A DNA stretch of 64,000 nucleotides from Paenibacillus sp. MZ04-78.2 (GCF_024213375.1 NZ_JANAVJ010000008.1:116517-180516), one strand, 5' to 3'; counted from the first letter of the stretch, positions 1 through 7,746 are shown. Program-made: numbers and translations. The notes: generated from the sequence alone by a model not told the origin.

Positions 1-129
1 GCCGGCCGATGCCGGAGGGCGCCTGCGGCCGCTGGCGACGCAATTCTTGTTTTTCAAGTAATATTCACATATTTAGCGTTTTCTTTTGCCAATCGGTTGG
101 TTATAATATAGGCGGGAGGTGCTGAGTAC

Positions 130-228
130 ATGTCAGTCACATTTTGGATCGTGATCCTTGTTTTTCTTATGTTTATCGTCTCGATGCTTACAGCCTCATA
201 CAATGATGACAAAACCAAGGGACTTTAA
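130..228 (+). CDS. small single-span membrane protein, 32 aa
   Basis: The ORF encodes a 32-residue peptide. Residues 4-22 are an almost uninterrupted hydrophobic stretch (FWIVILVFLMFIVSML), followed by a charged tail ending NDDKTKGL, so it should be one membrane span with a polar C-terminus. A strong Shine-Dalgarno (GGGAGGTG, about 113-120) sits at good spacing, and a TATAAT box lies at 102-107. I do not recognise a family and assign no function. That it is a real gene is inferred from the RBS, the -10 box and the clean hydrophobic design. Confidence 0.6.
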   Translation: MSVTFWIVILVFLMFIVSMLTASYNDDKTKGL

Positions 229-248
229 TCATACGCTTCCTTCGCCTG

Positions 249-330
249 CGGGTTGAAAGACTCGGCTTCCGAATCAATCAAGGTAGGTTACAGCACCTGA
301 TTGCATTTGCGGCCGACATCTTTCAACCCG
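249..330 (+). other. long imperfect hairpin
   Basis: The arms CGGGTTGAAAGA (249-260) and TCTTTCAACCCG (319-330) are perfect inverted repeats. Inside them TCGGC pairs with GCCGA and AATCAAGGT with ACCTGATT, giving a nested stem of about 80 nt. It follows the small membrane protein gene and is trailed only by TTTT, so it could be a terminator or a structured RNA. Confidence 0.5.
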
Positions 331-345
331 TTTTCGCGCTTCGCG

Positions 346-360
346 GATACATTCTGTATC
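346..360. promoter_or_regulatory. GATAC-N5-GTATC operator-like palindrome
   Basis: GATACATTCTGTATC is a perfect 5+5 palindrome with a 5-nt spacer. It is of the same type as the sites at the SinR-like, Xre-type, EPS and L,D-transpeptidase promoters. It lies just past the stop codon of the leftward small protein gene at 388-546, and its target gene is unclear. Confidence 0.55.
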
Positions 361-387
361 TATCCCCATAAAAAAAAGAACCCCCGG

Positions 388-546
388 CTAACGTGTGTCT
401 TCATTCTCCTCCGCAGCTGGCTGCGAAATCTGGCCAAGGGTTATCGGACTGCTGCTGAACTTTTGCCAATCGAGCGGATTGAGCCCAAGCTGCCTCATGA
501 TTTCATGGATTTCCAAATGTATAACGTTTTCATTTTCAGTAGTCAT
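388..546 (-). CDS. small helical protein, paralogue of 6138-6281, possible SinI-like antagonist
   Basis: This 52-aa ORF carries the core EIHEIMRQLGLNPLDWQKF at residues 14-30, followed by an acidic, proline-containing tail. The core matches the 47-aa protein at 6138-6281, whose core is DIRDLLRQLGINPMKAMEF. Both have the pattern helix, LG(L/I)NP, helix. This recalls the helix-turn-helix 'hook' by which SinI and SinR dimerise; the C-terminus of the SinR-like protein at 6451-6792 reads ELNELGLNKESLRKI. Function is inferred from that pattern only. A weak RBS (GGATGGAG) precedes the ATG. No strong promoter was found. Confidence 0.55.
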   Translation of the reverse strand: MTTENENVIHLEIHEIMRQLGLNPLDWQKFSSSPITLGQISQPAAEENEDTR

Positions 547-724
547 TGTGATTCGCTCCATCCGACAAGTCCACCTCTATATAGTTATGTTTTTGTATGA
601 GCTTGACCGAAAAATCTAAAAATCCTTTACACGCATTCTAGCATAGCAAGCGTTACAGAATGGTTACAAAAATTAAAGAATTCATAAATTTTCCTTTTGC
701 TTTATTAAATTTTGGCTAAACATT

Positions 725-733
725 TGATATAAT
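725..733 (+). promoter_or_regulatory. extended -10 promoter for the hydrolase-SARP gene
   Basis: TGATATAAT is an extended -10 element without a clear -35. Just downstream TAGTC (745-749) and GACTA (756-760) form a short inverted repeat that could be an operator near the start of the transcript. Confidence 0.4.
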
Positions 734-802
734 ATCCAAAGACCTAGTCCTGTTAGACTAATTTTAATGAAAACTCAAATCCAACTGGGGGACTTTGGGC
801 TT

Positions 803-2377
803 ATGGCATTTTTCATTTCCGCCGATTCTCTGATGTATTACGAACTTTACGAGTGCCCCGCGAAGGGAGCGAAAACTTTGGTTATGATCCACAGCGCCGG
901 ATTGAACTCCACCTTCTGGCAGTCCATTGTCCCGCTTCTCGAATGGCGTTATTCCATCCTCTTGTACGATTTAAACGGCCACGGACAAAGCAGTGAAAGA
1001 CACACGGACATTTCATGGGAGCTGCTGACCGGAGAACTCCATGCTCTGCTGCACTTTCTTAGATTGGAGCGTGTCACCCTGCTGGGTCACGACTTCGGGG
1101 CACACCTCGCCATCCAATTCGCATCGGCGTACGGCTCAATGGTTGAAAGCCTCATTCTGATCTCGCCGTTCGCCCACCTTCCGCTTACCTCACTTCATAA
1201 AGAATACAAGCTGCGCATCTCCCTCGCCAAGAAACTGGCCCGTCCAACGCTTGGGGAAGCTATGGCGAAGCGCATGTCTGTCAAGCATATGGATACGGTC
1301 TTGATGCAGCGAATCGTGCAAGCCTTTGAACGGGTCCATTTCCCCACCTATGTTCAAATGCTGGAACTCGCGACAAAGCCCGTATTTCTAAAAGATTTCC
1401 TCGTCCTCCAAAAGCCTTCGCTGCTGCTCTCCGGCGAGCAGGACCCTGTCTTTACGCCGGCGCTGGCCGGTCTGACGCATGCGCAGTTGGAGACGACGGC
1501 CTTCTTGGTCGTCCCGGACGCCTCAAGCCTGCTGTTCGTCGATCAGCCGATTTATTCGTCCGACTGGATCGATGCCTTTATCCGCAAGCCGTTTTCCGGA
1601 CAACGCAATAATGCCATAAACCGCGAGCTGCGGCAGCACGTGCGGCAATTGACCAAACAGGGCTATGAGCATTGGGGCGGCAACCGGATTCGCATCCGCT
1701 GCTTGGGCAAGTTCGAGGTCTGCCTGAACGACCGGATCGTGCCGGACGGCTGGAATACCCGGTACGCCAAAAGCCTGATGATCTATCTGGCCTTTCATCC
1801 GACCGCTACGCGGGAGCAGCTGTGCGAAGCTCTCTTCCCGGAAGTCGAGCACCCGAATGCGCTGCGGAATTTGCGGGTCTATTTAAGCCACTTCTCCAAA
1901 CTGCTGGAAACGAATGATACGGAGAAGCCGTGCGTGACCATCGGAAGAGATGTCGTGAAGCTTCATTATCTTGTCGATTGCGATTTAATGGAATTTCTGA
2001 ACGATCTGCAGCAGGTCGCCGCGGAGCAGGATAACGAGGTGAAGTACGGGCTGTGCGAAGATTTGCTTAGCCGGCTCAGCGGCAAGCTCTTGCCGGGATG
2101 TTACGATCCTTTTGCTTTATCGCTGAAAGAAAAAGTCGAGCAGCTATGGGAAGGCATCACCTTATGGGCGGCCGACTATTGCATGCTGACCGAAAGAAGC
2201 GGCCAAGCGATTCCATTCCTGCTCAGCGGACTACAGCACGGCATGGCGGACGAAACCTTGTATTATGACCGGTTGATCTCCATTTATCAGCAGAACGGCA
2301 ACGCCAAAGAGCTGCGCAAATGGGTCCGTAAAAAAAGAAGCAGCTTATCCGCGCCCCCGGCGGAGGAAAAGCTGTAA
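803..2377 (+). CDS. alpha/beta-hydrolase–SARP (BTAD) fusion transcriptional regulator
   Basis: About 524 residues from the ATG preceded by GGGGGA; an ATG at 767 gives 12 more residues but has no RBS. Residues 1-265 are an alpha/beta hydrolase fold: DLNGHGQSS near 56, nucleophile elbow LLGHDFGAH near 94-101, acid loop GEQDP near 211. Residues ~296-400 are a winged-helix DNA-binding domain of the SARP/OmpR type (IRIRCLGKFEV... ALFPEVEHPNALRNLRVYLS). Residues ~400-515 are helical and match a bacterial transcriptional activator domain. The elbow nucleophile is Asp, as in haloalkane dehalogenases and epoxide hydrolases. The expected catalytic His is Ser (PDASSLLFVDQP where GHLLFVEQP is usual). It is probably a ligand-sensing rather than catalytic domain coupled to DNA binding; the target is unknown. 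Confidence 0.8.
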   Translation: MAFFISADSLMYYELYECPAKGAKTLVMIHSAGLNSTFWQSIVPLLEWRYSILLYDLNGHGQSSERHTDISWELLTGELHALLHFLRLERVTLLGHDFGAHLAIQFASAYGSMVESLILISPFAHLPLTSLHKEYKLRISLAKKLARPTLGEAMAKRMSVKHMDTVLMQRIVQAFERVHFPTYVQMLELATKPVFLKDFLVLQKPSLLLSGEQDPVFTPALAGLTHAQLETTAFLVVPDASSLLFVDQPIYSSDWIDAFIRKPFSGQRNNAINRELRQHVRQLTKQGYEHWGGNRIRIRCLGKFEVCLNDRIVPDGWNTRYAKSLMIYLAFHPTATREQLCEALFPEVEHPNALRNLRVYLSHFSKLLETNDTEKPCVTIGRDVVKLHYLVDCDLMEFLNDLQQVAAEQDNEVKYGLCEDLLSRLSGKLLPGCYDPFALSLKEKVEQLWEGITLWAADYCMLTERSGQAIPFLLSGLQHGMADETLYYDRLISIYQQNGNAKELRKWVRKKRSSLSAPPAEEKL

Positions 2378-2393
2378 CGCCGCTTCGATAGAC

Positions 2394-2443
2394 GGAAAAG
2401 CACGGCCGGCGTCCCTTACGGAACGTTCCGGCCGTGCTTTTCC
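2394..2443. terminator. bidirectional terminator
   Basis: Perfect 16-bp arms GGAAAAGCACGGCCGG (2394-2409) and its complement (2428-2443) enclose an 18-nt loop. It separates the convergent hydrolase-SARP and AbrB-like genes. Confidence 0.8.
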
Positions 2444-2475
2444 AGTTGCGGATTATCCCTGCGTGGCTGCGCGAA

Positions 2476-2727
2476 TTACCCTTTCAATAGATGCATCTCG
2501 CCCAGACATTCGTTGCAAATGTGTCTTTCCTTAAAATCGGTCACTTGCTCCATCGAGCCGCAAAATACGCAGCGTGGACGATACCTCTCCAGAATGATAT
2601 GATCACCGCTTACCAATATTTCAACAGGATCGCCTTCGTTCATTTGGTATCTTTTGCGCAGCGACTTCGGAAGTACAATTCTGCCGAGTTGGTCGACTTT
2701 TCTTACTACTCCTGCCGGTTTCATCAT
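2476..2727 (-). CDS. AbrB-family transition-state regulator with zinc-ribbon tail
   Basis: Residues 1-50 are a SpoVT/AbrB swapped-hairpin DNA-binding domain (VRKVDQLGRIVLPKSLRK... GDPVEILVSGDHIILERY). Residues 52-78 hold two Cys pairs (CVFC and CNEC) as in B. subtilis AbrB and Abh. It is about 83 aa, slightly shorter than AbrB. The ATG at 2727 lies 5 nt after GAGGTG; a second ATG follows at 2724. AbrB proteins are global regulators of transition-state and biofilm genes, which fits the EPS locus nearby. Whether this is the main AbrB or a paralogue cannot be told from the sequence. Confidence 0.9.
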   Translation of the reverse strand: MMKPAGVVRKVDQLGRIVLPKSLRKRYQMNEGDPVEILVSGDHIILERYRPRCVFCGSMEQVTDFKERHICNECLGEMHLLKG

Positions 2728-2864
2728 CAATTCACCTCACTTTCGCACGATTACACTTGCCCTCCATATAGTTCGACGCTGATGTCAAAATTCCTTCCCA
2801 AAATTGCGAGTTTTCTCGGTTGATTTCGATAAGAGTCGCATTTTTGCAACGAATAGGCCAAGCT

Positions 2865-3329
2865 TCAGGACAATTCTGGAAATCCGGTCTGCCGGAGCGC
2901 TTCGAACAGAACAATCGCCGCGGCGTTGGACAAGTTCAACGAACGGACGGCGTCCGTCATCGGCAGCCGCATCAACGAATCCGGGTGCTCTGCCAAAATC
3001 TCGGGAGCAAGCCCTTTCGTTTCTTTGCCGAATACCAGAAAATCGCCGTCTTGAAATGTCAAATCCGTGTAAACTTTAGACGCCTTGGTCGTAGCAAAAA
3101 AGAAACGGCCGTCCTTGTATTTGTCCTTTACTTCCTGAAACGAATCGTGATACTCCAGCTTGACAGCGTGCCAATAGTCCAGTCCGGCCCGCTTGAGGGT
3201 CCGGTCGTCCGTGTCGAAGCCGAGCGGACGGACCAAGTGCAGCCAAGTGCCGGTAGCGGCGCACGTTCTGGAGATATTCCCCGTGTTGGCCGGTATTTCC
3301 GGCTCTACCAGTACGATATGAAAAGCCAT
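2865..3329 (-). CDS. trmL: tRNA (cytidine/uridine-34-2'-O)-methyltransferase TrmL
   Basis: A 154-aa SPOUT methyltransferase, the usual length for TrmL. It begins MAFHIVLVEPEIPANTGNIS, the characteristic opening, with HLVRPLGF near residue 31 and LVFGKETKGLAPE near 100. The C-terminal SAM-binding knot (RLPMTDAVRSLNLSNAAAIV) is intact. It 2'-O-methylates the wobble nucleotide of tRNA-Leu species, using SAM. The RBS AAAAAGGAG precedes the ATG. It stands alone between the AbrB-like gene and a divergent response regulator. Confidence 0.93.
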   Translation of the reverse strand: MAFHIVLVEPEIPANTGNISRTCAATGTWLHLVRPLGFDTDDRTLKRAGLDYWHAVKLEYHDSFQEVKDKYKDGRFFFATTKASKVYTDLTFQDGDFLVFGKETKGLAPEILAEHPDSLMRLPMTDAVRSLNLSNAAAIVLFEALRQTGFPELS

Positions 3330-3456
3330 GCTGCTCCTTTTTCCTCCCGAATGCCTTTTTTAATTTTACATACGTTTTACCTGTTCTTAATACGAAGATG
3401 ATAGTGGCCTGAGATAATGAATTCATCCAAGCGACTACAAAGGAGACTATCCGAAA

Positions 3457-4173
3457 ATGATGAAGAAGAAAATTCTTGTCGTCGACGACGAACCTTCAAT
3501 TTCGATGCTCATAGAATTCAACCTGAAGCTGGTCGGCTTCGAAGTGCATTGCGTCTACGACGGCGAAGCGGTATTCCAGGCGATTCAGCATTTCCGCCCC
3601 GATCTGATCGTGCTCGACCTGATGCTGCCCAAGATGGACGGCATTCAAGTGTGCCGGAAGCTGCGCGGCCAGAACAATCTCGTGCCGATCATTATGCTGA
3701 CGGCGATGCAGGACTTGTCCGACAAAATCGCAGGGCTCGATAACGGCGCCGACGATTACATGACGAAGCCTTTCAGCCCGCAAGAGCTCATTTCGCGGAT
3801 TCAAGCGATCCTGCGCCGCATTCAAACTTTGCCTTCCGCAAGCCCGAACACGCCGGTCTCCATCGGGCAGATCGTCATCCAGCCCGATCAGCGGGAAGTG
3901 AAGATCAAGGGCAAGCCGATCGAGCTGACGCCCAAAGAATTCGATCTGCTGCTCTTTCTGTGCAAGCACCGCGGCAAAGTGCTCAGCCGCCAGCAGCTGC
4001 TGCACGGCGTCTGGGATTATCATTTCCTTGGCGATACGCGGATCGTCGACGTGCATATCAGCCATTTGCGCGACAAAATTGAGACCAACGCGCGCAACCC
4101 TGAATATATCGTAACCATTCGCAATGTCGGTTACAAATTGGCCGAGCCTGCCATGAAGGAATCTTACGCCTAA
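3457..4173 (+). CDS. OmpR/PhoP-family response regulator, orphan
   Basis: 238 aa. Residues 4-120 are a receiver: acidic pair VVDDEP, phosphoacceptor Asp in IVLDLMLPKMDG near 54, Thr in MLTA near 82, Lys in MTKPF near 104. Residues ~140-232 are a winged-helix trans_reg_C domain (LTPKEFDLL ... DTRIVDVHISHLRDKIE ... VRNVGYKL type). AAAGGAGAC supplies the RBS. There is no adjacent kinase; a hairpin terminator follows at 4190-4212. It resembles PhoP, but without phoR next to it the name is not safe. Confidence 0.88.
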   Translation: MMKKKILVVDDEPSISMLIEFNLKLVGFEVHCVYDGEAVFQAIQHFRPDLIVLDLMLPKMDGIQVCRKLRGQNNLVPIIMLTAMQDLSDKIAGLDNGADDYMTKPFSPQELISRIQAILRRIQTLPSASPNTPVSIGQIVIQPDQREVKIKGKPIELTPKEFDLLLFLCKHRGKVLSRQQLLHGVWDYHFLGDTRIVDVHISHLRDKIETNARNPEYIVTIRNVGYKLAEPAMKESYA

Positions 4174-4189
4174 TATTCGATACAACGAG

Positions 4190-4212
4190 CGCCGCCCAAG
4201 CTTGCCGCGGCG
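4190..4212 (+). terminator. terminator of the orphan response regulator gene
   Basis: CGCCGC and GCGGCG arms (4190-4195, 4207-4212) with a short loop, followed by TTCTT. Confidence 0.5.
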
Positions 4213-4240
4213 TTCTTGCCATATTCGCGCCGTACAAAAA

Positions 4241-4278
4241 GCAGCCTTCGCTCGGCTTCATGCCGTGGCGAAAGCTGC
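4241..4278 (-). terminator. serC terminator
   Basis: Read leftward, GCAGC...GCTGC arms with inner CGAA/TTCG pairing end in TTTTT. It lies 13 bp past the serC stop codon. Confidence 0.75.
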
Positions 4279-4291
4279 CGGACGGGTTCGA

Positions 4292-5380
4292 TTACCCGTT
4301 GCGTTTTTGGAAATCAACCATGAATTCGGCCAGCGCGGCGCAAGCTTCGTAAGGAACCGCATTGTAAGCGGAAGCGCGAATGCCTCCAACGCTGCGGTGA
4401 CCGGCCAAACCGACGAAGTTGTTCTTCTCCGATTCCTTGACGAAGGCTTTCTCCAGCTCTTCGCTCGGCAGGCGGAACGTAACGTTCATGATCGAGCGGC
4501 TGTCCGGGGCGATGTTTCCGGTATAGAATCCGCCCGATGCATCGATGACATCGTAGAGCAGCTTCGTTTTGGCGACGTTCTGCTTCTCCATCGCCTCTAC
4601 CCCGCCGTTCTCCTTCACCCATTTTAGCATCAGGTTAACGACATAGATCGAATGTACGGGAGGCGTGTTATACAGCGACTGATTTTTGGCATGCGTCGTA
4701 TAGCGCAGCATGACGGGTACATGCTTCGGCTCTTCCTGGAGCAGATCGTCGCGGATGACCGCAACGGTTACGCCGGCAGGACCGAGGTTTTTTTGCGCCC
4801 CCGCATAAATCATCGCGAATTTATGGGCATCGATCGGACGGCTCAAAATGCCGCTGGTCATATCGCCGATCAGCGGAATGTCTCCGGTTTCCGGAATGTC
4901 GGACCATTGGGAGCCTTCGATCGTATTGTTCGTTGTCATATGCACGTAAGCGGAGTTCGGATCGATCCGAAGTTCTCCGGCTTTCGGCAGACTTCTCCAG
5001 TTCGTTTCTTTATTGGAGGCGGTGATGACCGCTTCCCCGACAATTCGGGCATCCTGATAGGCCTTCTCGGAAAAGCTACCCGTTACGAGGTAGCTCCCGA
5101 CCTTGCCAGGCTTCAGGAAGTTGAGCGGAATCATTGAAAATTGCATGCTGGCGCCGCCGCCCAAAAATAGTACCTGATAGCCGGACGACAAACCGAGCAG
5201 TTCGAGCATCAGCTCTTGGGTTTCACGGTTCAGCGCTTCATATTCCTTGCTGCGGTGGGAGATCTCCGTCAGCGACATGCCGATGCTGTTGTAATCGACG
5301 AACGTTTCCTGAGCTTTCTGCAGCACTTCGAGCGGGAGCGCAGCCGGGCCGGGATTGAAGTTGTAAGCGCGCTTGGACAT
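4292..5380 (-). CDS. serC: phosphoserine aminotransferase SerC
   Basis: 362 aa, the normal length for SerC. It opens SKRAYNFNPGPAALPLEVL, the family signature, followed by SLTEISHRSKEYEALN. The PLP lysine lies in AMIYAGAQKNLGPAGVTVAVI near residue 196. SerC is a class V PLP aminotransferase that converts 3-phosphohydroxypyruvate plus glutamate to phosphoserine. The ATG at 5380 was chosen because GAAGGGG lies 7-8 nt upstream; an upstream in-frame ATG at 5404 has no RBS. Confidence 0.95.
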   Translation of the reverse strand: MSKRAYNFNPGPAALPLEVLQKAQETFVDYNSIGMSLTEISHRSKEYEALNRETQELMLELLGLSSGYQVLFLGGGASMQFSMIPLNFLKPGKVGSYLVTGSFSEKAYQDARIVGEAVITASNKETNWRSLPKAGELRIDPNSAYVHMTTNNTIEGSQWSDIPETGDIPLIGDMTSGILSRPIDAHKFAMIYAGAQKNLGPAGVTVAVIRDDLLQEEPKHVPVMLRYTTHAKNQSLYNTPPVHSIYVVNLMLKWVKENGGVEAMEKQNVAKTKLLYDVIDASGGFYTGNIAPDSRSIMNVTFRLPSEELEKAFVKESEKNNFVGLAGHRSVGGIRASAYNAVPYEACAALAEFMVDFQKRNG

Positions 5381-5485
5381 GTTTAAAACCCCTTCGCTTT
5401 TCATATGATATGGCTATGATAGCAAAGGTTGCATCGTCGCATCAAGTGTAAGTTTCTTGAACATCCGAAAGGAGAGAAGACTCCA

Positions 5486-6070
5486 ATGGAAGAGAAGACT
5501 CCAATGGAATCGTCCGACCGCCTGTTCGTCGCCGTCCCAGCTCCGCCGTCCGTAATTTCCTCCGCCGAGTCCTGGGTCCTGCGACTGAAGGACCAGATCG
5601 TCTTCGCCAAATGGGTCCATCCTCAGGATTTGCATCTTACTTTGCAGTTTCTCGGCGACGTTGCGCGGAACCGGATCGATCGAATCGCGCAAGCAGTCGA
5701 ACAAGCGGCTGTGGGCGCAGCTCCCTTCTCGCTTCATTTTCAAGGCTTGGGAGTATTCGGCAAGCCGAGTGCTCCGTCGGTGCTGTGGGCCGGGGTGCAG
5801 GGAGAAGTGGAGAAATTAGGGCAGCTTCAACGCCAGATAGAGGACATGATGACAACGCTGGGGTTCGTAGCGGAAAACCGTCCGTATAAACCGCATTTGA
5901 CGCTGGCCAGAAAATTTACAGGTCCGGCCGGAAGCCAAGCTGCAATGCTGGACATTGCGCTGCCCGACGAATGGCAGACGCCTTGGCGGGTCAAGGAGAC
6001 CGCTCTTTATCGCAGCCGCTTGGGCAGCCGTCCGATGTACGAGCGTGTCGCCTCGTTTCCTCTCGGCTGA
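5486..6070 (+). CDS. thpR: RNA 2',3'-cyclic phosphodiesterase ThpR (LigT family)
   Basis: About 194 aa with the two HxTx motifs of the 2H phosphoesterase fold: HLTLQF near residue 50 and HLTLARK near 138. Members hydrolyse 2',3'-cyclic phosphates, and the older name is 2'-5' RNA ligase. The RBS AAAGGAG precedes the ATG at 5486. An 18-bp tandem duplication (5474-5491 and 5492-5509) repeats the start region, so a second in-frame ATG at 5504 follows the encoded EEKTPM repeat. The gene is divergent from serC. Confidence 0.9.
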   Translation: MEEKTPMESSDRLFVAVPAPPSVISSAESWVLRLKDQIVFAKWVHPQDLHLTLQFLGDVARNRIDRIAQAVEQAAVGAAPFSLHFQGLGVFGKPSAPSVLWAGVQGEVEKLGQLQRQIEDMMTTLGFVAENRPYKPHLTLARKFTGPAGSQAAMLDIALPDEWQTPWRVKETALYRSRLGSRPMYERVASFPLG

Positions 6071-6137
6071 AAGAACGCGAACAAACGGTGAGCTTGGCAG
6101 AGGAAAGGCAGCAGGACATCGTACCCTGAGGCAGGGC

Positions 6138-6281
6138 CTATTCGTCGGTCTCATCCGGCGGGTCCGTATCTTCGGGCGGAGGATCGGGCTCCTCAATGGT
6201 CAAAAACTCCATGGCTTTCATCGGATTTATGCCTAACTGACGCAGCAAATCTCGAATATCGAGCAATATGGTTTTGTCCAT
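6138..6281 (-). CDS. small helical protein, candidate SinI-like antagonist
   Basis: A 47-aa ORF: residues 1-27 are MDKTILLDIRDLLRQLGINP plus MKAMEFL, followed by a very acidic proline-rich tail (EEPDPPPEDTDPPDETDE). It is a paralogue of the protein at 388-546. It lies downstream of and in the same direction as the SinR-like gene at 6451-6792 (169-bp gap), the kind of pairing seen for sinI and sinR. The helix–LGIN–helix core resembles the C-terminal dimerisation segment of that repressor. Function is inferred. GAGAGGTAGCT upstream of the ATG provides an RBS. Confidence 0.6.
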   Translation of the reverse strand: MDKTILLDIRDLLRQLGINPMKAMEFLTIEEPDPPPEDTDPPDETDE

Positions 6282-6450
6282 AGCTACCTCTCTTCAATGG
6301 TTATCCTCAGGGTCTCCTTGTCTATGCTTATGTATTGTAACGGAATGTTCATCTTTTTTGATAGTCTAAAATGGTTATTTTATCGACTCTAAAGTTTTTT
6401 TTAGCAGGTCTGTCAAATCACGACAATAAGCGCGCGTATGGATGATTTTG

Positions 6451-6792
6451 TCACTGGGCCTGGTCGTAAGTCACCGTTTGTCTCATCTTCAGCTGCACGA
6501 CGATTTTGCGAAGCGACTCTTTGTTCAAGCCGAGCTCGTTCAGCTCCTGAATCAATTGAACCCATTCCTGGTCCAGCATCTCGGGCTTGTCCCCCTGATC
6601 GTGCAAAATAAGCGTTTGTACGTTTACGCCGAGTACGGGCGCAAGCTTCCGAAGAAACTGGATGGACGGATTCGATTGCAAGTCCCTTTCGATCGAACTC
6701 AAATAAGATTTGGCGACGCCGGCGCGGGCTGCAAGCTCCGTAAGCGACATGCGTTTCTGATGTCGAAGGGACTGAATTCGTGCCCCGATCAT
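6451..6792 (-). CDS. SinR-like biofilm master repressor
   Basis: 113 aa, the length of B. subtilis SinR. The N-terminal HTH (residues 1-62) contains LTELAARAGVAKSYLSSIER and NPSIQFL, nearly the SinR signature. Residues ~75-100 form a SinI-like hook (LDQEWVQLIQELNELGLNKE), the dimerisation domain shared by SinR and SinI. SinR represses eps and tapA operons in B. subtilis; here the EPS operon lies downstream in the window and a SinR-type inverted box occurs in its leader. TAAGGAGGA precedes the ATG. The promoter carries a TGATACAAT extended -10 within a GATAC palindrome (6850-6864), so an Xre-type regulator may control it. Confidence 0.85.
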   Translation of the reverse strand: MIGARIQSLRHQKRMSLTELAARAGVAKSYLSSIERDLQSNPSIQFLRKLAPVLGVNVQTLILHDQGDKPEMLDQEWVQLIQELNELGLNKESLRKIVVQLKMRQTVTYDQAQ

Positions 6793-6849
6793 GATTAATT
6801 CCTCCTTAGTTTTCCCGAAGGCCGAGTTTAATAGTTTTAGTTCTATATT

Positions 6850-6886
6850 CATACTAATTGTATCATATTTCGATACGCTTTGTATC
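6850..6886. promoter_or_regulatory. paired GATAC operators overlapping the sinR-like promoter
   Basis: CATACTAATTGTATC (6850-6864) and GATACGCTTTGTATC (6872-6886) lie 22 bp apart centre to centre. Read leftward, the first contains TGATACAAT, an extended -10 that would start the SinR-like transcript about 58 nt before its ATG. The pair also lies 64 bp upstream of the -35 of the divergent Xre-type gene. Confidence 0.7.
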
Positions 6887-6949
6887 TGTATTTGAAAAAT
6901 TTTATTATTTTTTGCCTATTGACCTCAACTTTTTTTTGAAATAGGGTTC

Positions 6950-6978
6950 TTCACAAACTTTGCTACGTAATGTATAAT
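6950..6978 (+). promoter_or_regulatory. SigA promoter of first Xre-type gene
   Basis: TTCACA (6950-6955), a 17-nt spacer and TATAAT (6973-6978). The spacer ends TACGTAATG, exactly as in the promoter at 7747-7775. Confidence 0.8.
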
Positions 6979-7060
6979 CTAGTCAAGCTTGAATTCAACA
7001 GATTTCGACAAAAGTCACACGGAGATTAGTACATCGGCAATGTTTTGGAGGGAAACGGAA

Positions 7061-7432
7061 ATGGTCAGAATCGGGGACAAAATCGCTCTGCTCCGCGAAA
7101 AGCAAGCGCTCACTCAGGAAGAGCTTTCCAGCAAAATCAACATCTCGCGCGCTTCGCTCTCGCATTACGAGAAAAACCGAAGGGAGCCGGACTACGAAAC
7201 CGTGGTCAAAATTGCAGATTTTTTCAAGGTATCCATCGATTACTTATTGGGAAGAACGAAGGACCCAAGAGTCGTACTGGAGCCGGAAGTACGGGCTTTC
7301 GTAGATAGTTTGGAGCTGTCCGACGAAAAGATTATCGACCGATTCTCCTTAACCGTAGACGGCATGAAACTGACTTTTGACGAGGCAAAGCGGTTCATCG
7401 CCTTCGTAAGGGCCGAAAGATCGCTCAAATAA
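7061..7432 (+). CDS. Xre-type regulator, copy 1
   Basis: 123 aa from the ATG that follows GGAGGGA; an ORF extension to 6989 begins only a few bases past the promoter and lacks an RBS. Residues 3-60 are an HTH_3 domain (LTQEELSSKINISRASLSHYE, then NRREPDYETVVKIADFFKVS). The ~60-residue C-terminal part (FVDSLELSDEKII ... TFDEAKRFIAFVRAER) is shared only with copy 2 in this window and may mediate dimerisation. The family includes Xre of the PBSX prophage. Paired GATAC palindromes lie upstream, so autoregulation is likely. No phage genes are adjacent. Confidence 0.88.
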   Translation: MVRIGDKIALLREKQALTQEELSSKINISRASLSHYEKNRREPDYETVVKIADFFKVSIDYLLGRTKDPRVVLEPEVRAFVDSLELSDEKIIDRFSLTVDGMKLTFDEAKRFIAFVRAERSLK

Positions 7433-7647
7433 CGCTTCCAGCTTCCCCTCCTGTCAAGCAAGCAGCCTGGCTCGATCCTCATTTCCATACAATCAGGTAT
7501 ACATGCACCCCGCAATGGCAATAATGGGCAATTGAGCGCTCTGCACGGTTCGCCGCGGATCGATCCTTATTCTGGCTTCATGTGGCTTGGCGATACGGAC
7601 GGACGCTTGGGTTCTCCTGTACAAGGTTTGGGCACAACGGCATCAAG

Positions 7648-7685
7648 TATACTCATTGTATCACAAAATAGATACAAATTGTAAC
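7648..7685. promoter_or_regulatory. paired GATAC operators upstream of second Xre-type gene
   Basis: TATACTCATTGTATC (7648-7662) and GATACAAATTGTAAC (7671-7685), 23 bp apart centre to centre, end 62 bp before the -35 at 7747. This repeats the layout at 6850-6886. Read leftward the first contains TGATACAAT, but no leftward gene follows. The rest of the 7433-8025 gap shows no convincing ORF. Confidence 0.65.
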
Positions 7686-7746
7686 TGTTTTTTTGTTTTC
7701 TTTTCCATTCGTTAACAAAATATATCCAAAACGGGGAGAACCATCC

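Noticed and set aside
767..802. Upstream ATG for the hydrolase-SARP gene
   Set aside because: No Shine-Dalgarno before 767, whereas GGGGGA precedes the ATG at 803; not fully excluded.
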